From positions 1 to 37,520 of the forward strand of contig CAJQHM010000066.1 of NCBI GenBank assembly GCA_905478195.1: DNA of 37,520 nucleotides. The letters are read 5' to 3'. A model generated the notes under the pieces. That model saw only the letters and a list, made by a program, of their open reading frames with translations. It did not search any database and had not been told where the DNA came from. The translations under genes and the position numbers were made by a program. This stretch comes from an uncultured Pseudomonadales bacterium. Its GTDB lineage: Bacteria > Pseudomonadota > Gammaproteobacteria > Pseudomonadales > Pseudohongiellaceae. Of this stretch, positions 23,748-32,549 are shown piece by piece (positions within the stretch are counted from its first letter, which is position 1; each line of letters begins with the position of its first letter).

Positions 23748-24650
23748 TTAACAGGTGGGGGATACCGTCAGAAATCTAAACCAGCCGGCGACCCGTCCCA
23801 GGTTTTTATAGCCTGGCTGTGGCAAGCAGCGCTCTTCGATCTCTCGCTCCTTTAAATGACTTTTGATACTCAGCCCCATACCTTCCAAATAAGATGCTAT
23901 CTGAGAGTCATCAATAGTGAATTTGAACGGCTCGGCTTGGCGATACCTGGCCCAGGTTTCGCGCCAGGTCTTGACGCCGTAGTAATTATCTACCTCGCTG
24001 TCGGCAATCGTGGCGATATAGTCAAATACCAACAGGCTCTCGGTGTTTTTGCATGCGCCGACGAACTGCAAGGTAGCTTCAACTGCCGATTGTTGCAGAT
24101 ACATACTCACCCCTTCCCACAAGAATACGGTCTGAACTGCATTATCATAACCAGCCTCCCGCAGAACATCCTGCAATGATTCCAGATTAAAGTTGATCGA
24201 AGCAAAGGTGCGGTTTTTCGGGATAGCTATGCCAGCGTTTAGCAGGCATTCCTTCTTTCTGTTCTGAGTGCTTGCTATGTCCAGTTCGATGATCTTGCAT
24301 CCCGAGCACTGCTCGGCAAAACGGTAGGCGCGAGTATCGAAACCTGCGCCTAGTATCACAAGCTGCTTTGCACCGTTTCCTAGAGCGTTCAATAGTTGCT
24401 GGTCGAAGAATGCCGTCCTCGCCAACACATACTTAAATCCCCCGGGCGTAAATTTCCTGCTCTTTACAATTCCCAGCTTTCTAACAAAGCCAAACTTGAT
24501 GAGAAATTTATGGGAAGTGCTAATAAAATGCTCAGCCAGATAATCTGCGCCGATAGTAGTCTCGGGGTACTCTTTGCAGGCGACGGAACGGTAACCCGCC
24601 GCCACCTCTGCCGTATCTGAATGCTGGTGTTCTACACTCGTCTTCGACAT
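23748..24650 (-). CDS. SAM-dependent methyltransferase, LCMT/PPM (TIGR00027-like) family, soluble paralogue
   Basis: About 300 residues. Motif I is ILGAGFDTRAYR, then the acidic ELDI (ribose contact) and FLWEGVSMYL, which together are diagnostic of the leucine carboxyl methyltransferase-like family that O-methylates carboxyl groups. No membrane segment is seen. I chose the ATG at 24650 because AAGGGGAA lies six to eight bases upstream; the frame is open to 24698. The divergent gene at 25023 encodes a distant paralogue with a membrane anchor. The substrate is unknown. Bacterial members are often annotated only as class I methyltransferases and some act in secondary metabolism. Confidence 0.87.
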   Translation of the reverse strand: MSKTSVEHQHSDTAEVAAGYRSVACKEYPETTIGADYLAEHFISTSHKFLIKFGFVRKLGIVKSRKFTPGGFKYVLARTAFFDQQLLNALGNGAKQLVILGAGFDTRAYRFAEQCSGCKIIELDIASTQNRKKECLLNAGIAIPKNRTFASINFNLESLQDVLREAGYDNAVQTVFLWEGVSMYLQQSAVEATLQFVGACKNTESLLVFDYIATIADSEVDNYYGVKTWRETWARYRQAEPFKFTIDDSQIASYLEGMGLSIKSHLKEREIEERCLPQPGYKNLGRVAGWFRFLTVSPTC

Positions 24651-25022
24651 AAATATTTCCCCTTGTTCATGGGCTAGAGAGCATAGAATACTTCGCATTG
24701 GATTGTTCGGCTACTACTCGCTAGTCTACCAATTGAAAATTGATAGAAAGTATTGAAGTGGTGGCCTGCTCGAAGAACCATTCCACACGCGATGTCTCCA
24801 GGGGCTGCGTTGCTTTGGTGGCGTGGGAGAACTACCGTAGAGTGTGTAATTGGTTCCTTGTCCGGTACAGTGATTCAATAGTCAAAAGGCAGAGCTCTGG
24901 AAAAAGAGCTAGGGGAAAAGCCGTCTGTATTGAACCTAATTGAATAATCACGCGACCTTATCGCAGAGGACGATACGTCTACTAAATAATTTGGCTGCAC
25001 AAGAAAATTAACGCGAGAATCC
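24651..25022. other. Shared intergenic region of the divergent methyltransferase pair
   Basis: 372 bases without a convincing gene. A small hairpin (AGCTCT at 24893-24898, AGAGCT at 24905-24910) is the only structure noticed. Both methyltransferase promoters should lie here. Confidence 0.45.
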
Positions 25023-25991
25023 ATGGCTCTACTAAGCTTAATTATCTATATCCCGCTGCAGATCGTCTTCCTTCCCCTGTCTGTTTTTGGTGCTTTGCTG
25101 CAAGCATATAAGCAGATGGTGGTAAGCAAGCGGCTAGGCATATCCCAGACTGCAATAGAGATAATCAATGGCCGCTGGACCATGCATATATTTGGCATGC
25201 GAGACGATGAGGCAACGGCCAGGCTTGCAGCTGCATTGCCAAATAATTCATTGTTGGGTATGTGGTTGGCTCTATTTCCCTTGTGGGTAAAATATAAAAT
25301 TGCCGGTAAGCCTTCAATTTATCCTCAGCTGCCTGAGCTAGGGTCAGAAAATCTGGTAAATTTTGTTATCTCCAGAACACTGTATTTTGATTGCATTATT
25401 GAGCGGGCAATACCGGAAGTAGAACAGTTTGTATTTATGGGGGCGGGTTACGATACCCGAGCCTATGGAAAACTAATGCAAAATAATGTGAAGTTCTTCG
25501 AGCTCGATCAGACGAATGTGCAGCAACAAAAAATAGCAGCCCTGGAATCGGCAGGCATCCCATGTGAGCACTTGAGTTTCGTGAGTATTGATTTTTCCAG
25601 CGAGAAGCTATTCGACAAGTTGATCGAGGCAGGTTTTGACCCTGACAAGAAGACCCTGTTCCTCTGGGAAGGGGTTACGCTCTATCTGTCGCAAGCCGAT
25701 GTGCGTAGAACAATGCAGGCGATTCGGGCCAATGCAGCAAAAGGCAGTGTCCTGCTTGCTGATATCTATGCCGATCGTTTTCTGCAGATGGTCAGAAAAG
25801 GGGCCGGTAAGAAAACAATGGATTACACGAACGAGGGCGTAGATTTTAGTCTCGACTTCACCACGGAGTACGAAAAAACATTGTCGAATTTTATAAGCAG
25901 TGAGTCGATGACAGTCGGTGAAACTTTCTTCATGGGGCGAAACAGTGAGAAAGGGCCCTTCATGGCTGTGGTAGAGATGACATGTGAATGA
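25023..25991 (+). CDS. SAM-dependent methyltransferase, LCMT/PPM family, with N-terminal membrane segment
   Basis: A 322-residue protein. Residues ~3-28 are a hydrophobic segment (LLSLIIYIPLQIVFLPLSVF), and another hydrophobic stretch lies near 76-88. The methyltransferase domain follows, with motif I FMGAGYDTRAYG, acidic ELDQ and FLWEGVTLYL, the same three blocks as the divergent gene 23748-24650. The region between the anchor and motif I is enriched in SRTLYFDCII, where the paralogue has LARTAFFDQQLL. It probably methylates a membrane-associated substrate or is anchored to reach one; this is inferred. The ribosome site before 25023 is weak (GCGAGAATCC). Confidence 0.85.
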   Translation: MALLSLIIYIPLQIVFLPLSVFGALLQAYKQMVVSKRLGISQTAIEIINGRWTMHIFGMRDDEATARLAAALPNNSLLGMWLALFPLWVKYKIAGKPSIYPQLPELGSENLVNFVISRTLYFDCIIERAIPEVEQFVFMGAGYDTRAYGKLMQNNVKFFELDQTNVQQQKIAALESAGIPCEHLSFVSIDFSSEKLFDKLIEAGFDPDKKTLFLWEGVTLYLSQADVRRTMQAIRANAAKGSVLLADIYADRFLQMVRKGAGKKTMDYTNEGVDFSLDFTTEYEKTLSNFISSESMTVGETFFMGRNSEKGPFMAVVEMTCE

Positions 25992-26088
25992 AGGAAACGA
26001 CGATATAGCCAGACCAGCATTCTAGTTGAGCCATATGGTAGGGGGGCTTCGGTAAGCTGCACTCTCACCCTCTCTTGGTTCGAGTCAA

Positions 26089-26116
26089 TTGAATCACACC
26101 CATTCCTATCTAGAAT
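26089..26116 (+). promoter_or_regulatory. Candidate sigma70 promoter for the opp-type operon
   Basis: TTGAAT at 26089-26094 and TAGAAT at 26111-26116 are separated by 16 bases, about 110 bases upstream of the oppA-like start codon. Moderate match, found by eye. Confidence 0.37.
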
Positions 26117-26225
26117 AAATCTTTCCCTTATACTCTCTATACTCCCCGAGACACTGGCTCAGCCCCGCTGCAGCTTGTGATAGCCAGAGCGCTGGAGTAT
26201 TCTTTGAAGATTAACAGAGGGCGCT

Positions 26226-27932
26226 ATGGCTACTACAGGATCCGCGATAGACAGCGATGAAAGCTTTGCCAAATCGGCTGGTAAACAGTTGGCAATCTAT
26301 GCTCTGTATACGCTCATTTTTTTGACTGTGCTCATCTATGTTTTTTCTATCGTCGCTGGCAGGACAGGTGGCGGGGCGAGTGGCGGAGCCGTCGATTCTG
26401 CGAACAACAGCATCACTATCACCTTGCGACAAGAACCTCCGCAGCTGGACGCCGGCAGAGCCACCGATGCCTCGAGCTTCGTGGTTCTGGCTCATGTCAT
26501 GGAAGGCTTGTTGGCCTACGATGACAATATGCAGCTCATACCTGGCATGGCGGAGCGCTGGGAAATTCGCGAGGATGGCGCTACGTTCTGGATTCGGGAA
26601 GAGGCCAGATGGAGCAACGGTGATCCGGTAACCGCACATGATTTCGAGTTTGCCTGGAAGCGAGTTGTCGACCCAGATACGGCCTCCGAGTATGCGTTCA
26701 TACTTTATCCGATCTTAAATGCAGAAGCCGTTACCCAGGGTGAACTGCCCAAGGAGATGCTCGGCGTTCAAGCGGTAGACGATCGCACTCTGGAGGTTCA
26801 GTTTGCTCAGCCCACTCCGTACTTTGCCAAGCTGGTCGCCTTTGTTACCTTCCTTCCTCTTCAGCAGGAATTTTATGAAAGTACCAACGGTCGCTATGGC
26901 GCCGATGCCGATGAAATGCTCTATAACGGTCCTTATGTGCTTGACGAATGGGTTCACGGGGCCAGCATGTTGTGGTACAAGAATCCAGGCTACTGGGGCG
27001 ACCATAAGGGTTTCCTCGACGAGATAGTCACCGCCTATATAACCACCGATGTAAATGCCAAGCTGAATCTATTCAAGGACGGTCAGATTGCAGAGACGCA
27101 ATTGCTGGCACCGATGCTACCGGAAGCGATGGAGCAGCGCTGGCAGATCGATCGTGTCATGGATGGTACGGTCTTCTTTCTGGAATTTAATCATCGCGAA
27201 GGCCGAGTCACAGACAATTGGAATTTCCGCCGTGCTATGCAATTGGCGCAGAATTCCGATGAGCTGGTCTATAAAGTACTAAAAGAAGCTGCCTACCTCC
27301 CGGCGGTTAGTCTGTTCCCGGTGTGGATTCAGGGGCTCAACGGGGCTTTCCGCTCGGAGTATCCACCGGTAGAACACAAGATGAATTTGGAGTTGGCTCG
27401 GGAACATCTGGAGATGGCCAGAATCGAGCTTGGCATCGAAGAGTTTCCACCCATCGTGTTTCTGACAGGAGATACACCGATCTCCATACTCTCATCAGAA
27501 TATTATCAGGAGCTCTATAAGCAGAACCTTGGCTTGGAGATTCGAATCGATGTGCAGAATTTTAAGCAGCGACTGGCGAAAATGACTTCCGGTGATTTCG
27601 ATGTCGTCGTCGCAGGTTGGGGGCCGGACTATGATGATCCCCTGACCTTTGGAGACTTCTTTGCTTCATGGAATCTTAATAATCGCGGTCGCTATAATAG
27701 CTCCGAGATGGATGCTCAGGTACGTATCGCTCAGGCTGAGCTGGATCCGAAGAAAAGACTGGATGCCTTTGGTGAAATTCAGCGTATTGTCTATGAGGAT
27801 GTGACTCTGATTCCTATGTACGAGAGAGGTTGGTCCTTTGTTGTCGATCCCCGGTTGAAGGGGTTCAAGAGGCGATCGATCGGCCCCGAAGTGGATTTCA
27901 ACTTCGCGTATATAGAGGATGCTGAAGATTAA
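26226..27932 (+). CDS. oppA: Peptide ABC transporter substrate-binding protein (SBP_bac_5), membrane-anchored
   Basis: 568 residues, family 5 extracellular solute-binding protein. The binding domain starts near residue 60 (ITITLRQEPPQLDAG) and includes the family signature region LAYDDNMQLIPGMAERWE. Further typical blocks are WSNGDPVTAHDFEFAWKRV, YNGPYVLDEW, FFLEFNH, FDVVVAGWGPDYDDP and IVYEDVTLIPMYE. Such proteins bind peptides and hand them to the permease. Unlike most relatives, the N-terminus has a polar 21-residue lead followed by one long hydrophobic helix (residues ~22-45) with no lipobox Cys, so it looks like a non-cleaved inner-membrane anchor. A GAGGG ribosome site precedes the ATG. 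It is the first gene of a five-gene operon. Peptide specificity is inferred from family only. Confidence 0.9.
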   Translation: MATTGSAIDSDESFAKSAGKQLAIYALYTLIFLTVLIYVFSIVAGRTGGGASGGAVDSANNSITITLRQEPPQLDAGRATDASSFVVLAHVMEGLLAYDDNMQLIPGMAERWEIREDGATFWIREEARWSNGDPVTAHDFEFAWKRVVDPDTASEYAFILYPILNAEAVTQGELPKEMLGVQAVDDRTLEVQFAQPTPYFAKLVAFVTFLPLQQEFYESTNGRYGADADEMLYNGPYVLDEWVHGASMLWYKNPGYWGDHKGFLDEIVTAYITTDVNAKLNLFKDGQIAETQLLAPMLPEAMEQRWQIDRVMDGTVFFLEFNHREGRVTDNWNFRRAMQLAQNSDELVYKVLKEAAYLPAVSLFPVWIQGLNGAFRSEYPPVEHKMNLELAREHLEMARIELGIEEFPPIVFLTGDTPISILSSEYYQELYKQNLGLEIRIDVQNFKQRLAKMTSGDFDVVVAGWGPDYDDPLTFGDFFASWNLNNRGRYNSSEMDAQVRIAQAELDPKKRLDAFGEIQRIVYEDVTLIPMYERGWSFVVDPRLKGFKRRSIGPEVDFNFAYIEDAED

Positions 27933-27977
27933 CTCCCTCAATGATCGGATAACAAGAGCCTGCTTCAGGGCCTAGTG

Positions 27978-28925
27978 ATGCGCAGTACTATGTGGATATT
28001 CATTCTTAAGCGCCTGGTTCAGGGCATTTTTACCGTGTGGTTTATTGCGACCGCTACTTTCTTCGCCATGCATAATGTGCCGGGCGACCCTCTCCTAAAT
28101 GACCGTGCCACTACCGATGCGATTCGAGCCAATCTCGAAGCAAAGTATGGTCTGGATAAGCCGGTAATGACTCAGTACGGAATCTACCTGGGAAATCTGC
28201 TGCAGGGGGACCTCGGTATTTCCTTCACGCAGGAAAATCGTGAGGTAAACGACATCATCAGAGATCATTTTCCGGTTTCCGCTATTCTGGGTATTCTGGC
28301 GGTAATATTTGCCGCAGCGGGTGGTGTGCTTTGGGGGGCGTTGACGGCAATTTATCGAAACCGCTGGCCGGACTACGTGATCATGTTTCTGGTAATACTG
28401 GGGATATCGGTTCCCAGCTTCGTAGTTGCGGCGATATCGCAGTTATTTCTGGTAAATGTTAATGGATTATTCGGAACCACGGTCTTGCCCGTAGCCGGAT
28501 GGGGTACGGTGCTGCATATGCTGGTTCCGGCGATGGTGCTGGGGCTCGGAACCATGGCCTATCTCACCCGATTGATGCGCTCTTCCATGTTGGAGATCAT
28601 CAGCTCGGACTTCGTCAGAACCGCGAAGGCCAAGGGTGTACCTCCAGCTCGAATCTTTGCCAAACATCAATTGCGCAACGCCATTCTTCCAGTAATCACG
28701 GTATTGGGTCCCTCAATCGCCGCCATTACTACAGGCGGTTTTGTGGTGGAACTGGTCTTCGCGATACCGGGTCTAGGCCGTTACTTCGTGCAGGCCGTGC
28801 AACAACTGGATTACACGGTGATCATGGGAACTACTGTCTTCTATGGTGCCTTCCTGGTGTTCATGGTGATCGTGGTTGATGTGCTCTACGGTTTCATCGA
28901 TCCACGCGTGAGGATGGAATATTGA
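27978..28925 (+). CDS. oppB: Peptide ABC transporter permease, OppB type
   Basis: About 315 residues with six transmembrane segments and the cytoplasmic coupling helix region DFVRTAKAKGVPPARIFAKHQLRNAILP, the EAA-type motif of the BPD_transp_1 family. The N-terminus (FILKRLVQGIFTVW) and MHNVPGDPL are typical of OppB/DppB. I chose the ATG at 27978 because CAGGG stands seven bases upstream; a GTG three bases earlier is an alternative. It follows the binding-protein gene by 45 bases. Its stop codon overlaps the TTG start of the oppC-type gene (TTGA), which implies translational coupling. Confidence 0.93.
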   Translation: MRSTMWIFILKRLVQGIFTVWFIATATFFAMHNVPGDPLLNDRATTDAIRANLEAKYGLDKPVMTQYGIYLGNLLQGDLGISFTQENREVNDIIRDHFPVSAILGILAVIFAAAGGVLWGALTAIYRNRWPDYVIMFLVILGISVPSFVVAAISQLFLVNVNGLFGTTVLPVAGWGTVLHMLVPAMVLGLGTMAYLTRLMRSSMLEIISSDFVRTAKAKGVPPARIFAKHQLRNAILPVITVLGPSIAAITTGGFVVELVFAIPGLGRYFVQAVQQLDYTVIMGTTVFYGAFLVFMVIVVDVLYGFIDPRVRMEY

Positions 28926-30286
28926 CTGAACTTTTATCCGCCGATTTTCGGCCTCTCGAGGCGGGTCAGGAAATACATGGGATCTCTCGTCCGTCACAGT
29001 CCTATTGGCAAGACGCCTGGGCGCGACTAAAAACCAATAAAAGAGCCCTGGCCTCTCTTTATCTGGTAATAGGCCTGATTCTTTTTACTGTGGCAGGCCC
29101 CTGGGTCTGGAGCGTAGACCCGGCGCAGCAGGATCTGGATCAGATAAGTAGACCGCCGGGGTCGGAAAGAAGCGCTCTCATCGTTGCCGACTATGCACCC
29201 TGGGATACCGAAGGCTTGCGCTTCGGTGAAGGCCTTACCCTTGTGGGGGAGGCAACTACACAATCGGTAAGACTGAAATGGGATGCCCTTCCCGGCGCTA
29301 ATGGCCATCGCGTATATCGAAATATTTTCCCCGTAGGCCCTGAACGATCATACGGTATACCCCGGGCAGAATTTTTCGACAATAGTGTCGTAACCTTTGA
29401 AGACCGGTTAGACCTCAAGGTTCTGACATACTATTACGTATTGGTTCCTCTCGGGCCGCGGGGTGAACTTCTCGACAACTACGAAGTGATCGAAGTCGAT
29501 GTGCACCGAGTTACCACAGTTCTCGAGGCTATCGATCAGGGCTTGATCGAGGAATCGTCGAATTTACAGATAGGCGATGCGTTAAATCTGGACTGGCATC
29601 CACTCGGTACAGACTATCTCGGGCGCGACATGCTCGCGCGACTAATGGCAGGTGCTCGAGTGTCGCTGTTTATCGGAATTGGCGCTCCCTTTCTCTTCGT
29701 TTTATTTGGTGTGATTTATGGATCTATTGCCGGCTTCGTTGGTGGCCGCGTAGATCAGCTGATGATGCGTTTCGCCGATTTTGTCGTGGCACTGCCTTTT
29801 CTTCTGTTCATGATTCTGTTCAAGATTTCCTTCGGTATCGGTCCGGGGGAGAGCGGCGTCTTTCCCATGCTGGTGGCAATGGTGGTTTTGATGTGGCCAG
29901 CCACCTCACGTCTGGTGCGTGGTCAAATTCTTCAGATAAGAGAGCAGGGATATATCCATGCCTCACAATTGTTGGGCGCTCCAAGGCGGTACCTGATTCT
30001 GCGCCACATGATTCCTAATACCTTGGGCGTCGTATTGGTGACAATCACCTTCGCCATCCCAAGCGCTATTTTCACCGAGGCTTTTCTTTCATTCATTGGA
30101 ATGGGAGTAGCTCCACCGACGCCTTCATGGGGTTCGATGTCCAACGAAGGCATCAAGACTATGTTAACAACTCCACATGAGTTGATATTCCCGGCCTTGT
30201 TTATCAGCATCACTGTTCTCGCTTTCAATCTTTTAGGCGATGGCCTGCGCGATGCGCTGGATGCACGGATGAGGAATCAGGAATGA
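28922..30286 (+). CDS. oppC: Peptide ABC transporter permease, OppC type, with inserted Fn3-like periplasmic segment
   Basis: 454 residues, about 150 more than standard OppC (~300). TM1 is at residues 44-63. The extra segment, about 66-215, lies between TM1 and the rest of the permease, hence in the periplasm. Within it residues ~105-195 look like a fibronectin type III domain: LKWDALPGANGHRVYRN (Trp120, Tyr132), a D-rich turn, then LTYYYVLVPLGPRGE (Tyr170-172). The permease core resumes at HPLGTDYLGRDMLARLMAGARVS and carries the EAA motif (GYIHASQLLGAPRRYLILRHMIPN). The start TTG at 28922 overlaps the oppB stop by four bases, with no ATG nearer. The stop overlaps the next ATG by four bases (ATGA). 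Confidence 0.9.
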   Translation: MTELLSADFRPLEAGQEIHGISRPSQSYWQDAWARLKTNKRALASLYLVIGLILFTVAGPWVWSVDPAQQDLDQISRPPGSERSALIVADYAPWDTEGLRFGEGLTLVGEATTQSVRLKWDALPGANGHRVYRNIFPVGPERSYGIPRAEFFDNSVVTFEDRLDLKVLTYYYVLVPLGPRGELLDNYEVIEVDVHRVTTVLEAIDQGLIEESSNLQIGDALNLDWHPLGTDYLGRDMLARLMAGARVSLFIGIGAPFLFVLFGVIYGSIAGFVGGRVDQLMMRFADFVVALPFLLFMILFKISFGIGPGESGVFPMLVAMVVLMWPATSRLVRGQILQIREQGYIHASQLLGAPRRYLILRHMIPNTLGVVLVTITFAIPSAIFTEAFLSFIGMGVAPPTPSWGSMSNEGIKTMLTTPHELIFPALFISITVLAFNLLGDGLRDALDARMRNQE

Positions 30287-31323
30287 ATTCGGTTAAAGCT
30301 GACAACGGCGCCTCTCTGCTTGAGGTTGAAGACCTCGCTGTCGAATTCGATACCTATGGCGGAATTGTTCAGGCTGTTCGCGGTGTTTCTTTTTCTGTAG
30401 AAAAAGGCAAGACGCTTGCCATCGTAGGCGAGTCTGGTTGCGGTAAGTCCGTGACGGTACAGAGTATGATGGGGCTTATTCCCATGCCTCCCGGTCGAAT
30501 TACTTCGGGTTCGGCGAAGCTCAAGGGTCAGGAGATTCTGGGCCGTACCGTAGTCAACGGCAAGGAGATTCGGGGTTCGGAAATCGGAATGATCTTTCAG
30601 GATCCAATGACTTCTCTGAACCCTACTATGACCATCGGTGATCAGATAGCGGAACCTCTTCAGGTGCATCGCGGCTACAGTTACAAGAAGGCATTCAATG
30701 AGGCTATTCGACTGCTGGAGATGAGCAAGATTCCGGAAGCGGCGAAGAGGGCGCGACAATATCCCTTCGAATTTTCTGGAGGAATGTTGCAACGCGCAAT
30801 GATCGCAATGGCGATTGCCTGCAAGCCTTCAATCCTGATTGCCGACGAGCCAACAACCGCTCTGGATGTAACGATTCAGGCACAGATTCTTGATCTATTG
30901 CAGGACCTGCAGAGAGAGACAGGCATGGCAGTAATCCTCATAACACACGATCTCGGTGTAGTTGCGAGAATGGCTGACGAAGTGGCAGTTATGTACGCCG
31001 GTAAGATAGTTGAGCATGGCATGGTCGATGATGTTTTTTATCGCTCTGCACACCCGTATACTCTGGGGCTGAAAGAGGCCATGCCGACAAATGATCCTTC
31101 TCTCCAACATGAGCTGAAACCTATCGAGGGTAGCCCGCCCGATCTATTTTCACCGCCGCGGGGCTGTGGTTATTGTGCTCGCTGTCCCTATGCGATGCAG
31201 ATCTGTAACCAGCGTCAACCCGACGATACGTTTCTGACTGAAAGCCACTTCAGTCGCTGCTGGCTGCATCACGTTTCCTCGCCCAATAAGCCCGATCAAC
31301 TGTATTTCAAGGAAGAGGCGTAA
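30283..31323 (+). CDS. oppD: Peptide ABC transporter ATPase, OppD type
   Basis: 346-residue ABC ATPase. Walker A is GESGCGKS, the Q-loop is FQDPMTSLNP, the signature is FSGGMLQRAMIAMA, Walker B is ILIADEPTTALD, and the H-loop is LITHDL. The C-terminal oligopeptide-transporter region has GCGYCARCPYAMQIC and later Cys (SRCWLHH), the Cys-rich arrangement that in some Dpp/Opp ATPases holds an iron-sulfur cluster. Start ATG at 30283 overlaps the oppC stop (ATGA). Drives import together with the OppF-type protein. The next gene overlaps by one base (TAATG). Confidence 0.94.
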   Translation: MNSVKADNGASLLEVEDLAVEFDTYGGIVQAVRGVSFSVEKGKTLAIVGESGCGKSVTVQSMMGLIPMPPGRITSGSAKLKGQEILGRTVVNGKEIRGSEIGMIFQDPMTSLNPTMTIGDQIAEPLQVHRGYSYKKAFNEAIRLLEMSKIPEAAKRARQYPFEFSGGMLQRAMIAMAIACKPSILIADEPTTALDVTIQAQILDLLQDLQRETGMAVILITHDLGVVARMADEVAVMYAGKIVEHGMVDDVFYRSAHPYTLGLKEAMPTNDPSLQHELKPIEGSPPDLFSPPRGCGYCARCPYAMQICNQRQPDDTFLTESHFSRCWLHHVSSPNKPDQLYFKEEA

Positions 31324-32282
31324 TGAGCAACTTACTTGAAGTTATCGAGCTGACCAAGTTCTTCGATATGGGTCGAAATCAACGAGTTCATGCCGTAGAG
31401 AACGTTTCCTTAACCATTGCGGAAAAAGAAATAGTCGGCCTGGTGGGAGAGTCTGGTTCCGGTAAGTCTACATTAGGAAAGACCTTGCTCGGTCTTCATG
31501 ATAAGACAGCGGGGCAGGTTAAGTTCAGGGGAGAGGTGCTTCCCCAGAAATATGAGGCAAAGGATTTTCGTCGCTTTGCGACTAACATGCAGATGATATT
31601 TCAGGATCCCTATTCCTCTCTCAATCCGAGAATGACTATTGGTGAAATCGTAGGAGAAGGTCTGAAACTTCACCAGAACCATGATTCATCAATTGTTAGA
31701 GATAAGGTAGCCATCTGGCTGGAGAAGGTAGGCCTGCACGCCGATCATATGTCGCGTTACCCCCATGAATTCTCGGGCGGCCAGCGGCAGCGTATCGGTA
31801 TCGCCAGGGCAATGATTCTGGAGCCGGAGTTTGTGGTATGCGATGAACCTATTTCGGCGCTGGATGTTTCGGTGCAGGCGCAGGTGATCAACCTGTTGGG
31901 TGAGCTTAAGGAGTCCATGGGTCTGACTCTGTTATTTATTGCTCACGATCTTTCTATGGTTCGCTATGTCAGCGATCGAATGGCGGTTATGTACCTTGGT
32001 TCTCTGGTTGAAGTTGGCAGGGCAGATGAAGTCTATTTCGACCCAAAGCATCCCTATACAGAGGTGCTGATCGGTTCAAACCCTGAACCCGATCCCGAGT
32101 TGGAAAGGTCGAGGCCATCTACAGCTATTCAGGGGGAGATTCCGTCGCCTGTAAATGTGCCTGCCGGATGTCGATTTGCCAACCGTTGTCCAAAAGTTAT
32201 GGATGTCTGCAAGAGCATAACTCCTCAGCTTATTCCTCTAAAGGACATAGAAAGACAAGTCGCTTGCCATCTCTACACCTGA
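31323..32282 (+). CDS. oppF: Peptide ABC transporter ATPase, OppF type
   Basis: 319-residue ABC ATPase. Walker A is GESGSGKST, the Q-loop FQDPYSSLNP, the signature FSGGQRQRIGIARAM, Walker B FVVCDEPISALD and the H-loop FIAHDL. The C-terminal oligo_HPY-type region has PAGCRFANRCPKVMDVC and a final CHLYT. The start ATG at 31323 overlaps the oppD stop TAA by one base. It is the last gene of the operon; no clear intrinsic terminator is visible in the 267 bases that follow. Confidence 0.94.
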   Translation: MSNLLEVIELTKFFDMGRNQRVHAVENVSLTIAEKEIVGLVGESGSGKSTLGKTLLGLHDKTAGQVKFRGEVLPQKYEAKDFRRFATNMQMIFQDPYSSLNPRMTIGEIVGEGLKLHQNHDSSIVRDKVAIWLEKVGLHADHMSRYPHEFSGGQRQRIGIARAMILEPEFVVCDEPISALDVSVQAQVINLLGELKESMGLTLLFIAHDLSMVRYVSDRMAVMYLGSLVEVGRADEVYFDPKHPYTEVLIGSNPEPDPELERSRPSTAIQGEIPSPVNVPAGCRFANRCPKVMDVCKSITPQLIPLKDIERQVACHLYT

Positions 32283-32549
32283 GTTCCAACCAAAATTAGA
32301 TTAGTCTCCCAGCGCGTAGTTATTTATTCTCTTTTTTGCCTGGCTTGTAATGACGCGCTCATCACATGTGCTTTGCAATTGGTCTAGTCGTCGGTATGAG
32401 GTTTTTTTGCGCAGCGCATGATCGATATTGCAGTTGAGTCACTGTATTAGATCGGTGAACTCGAAGCGTGCCATGGATTTGCTGATGGAGCCTATCCAGA
32501 ACTGCGGTATTCTATTCTGGCAAAACTAAGCGCGAATCGAGTCGTCAGC

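Noticed and set aside
26041-26100. tRNA-like T-arm sequence (GGTTCGAGTC) upstream of the peptide-transporter operon
   Set aside because: The flanking bases do not pair as a T stem and no acceptor or anticodon arms can be drawn around it.
32283-32549. Looked for a terminator or small gene after oppF
   Set aside because: Only T runs without a proper GC stem and no credible ORF were seen.
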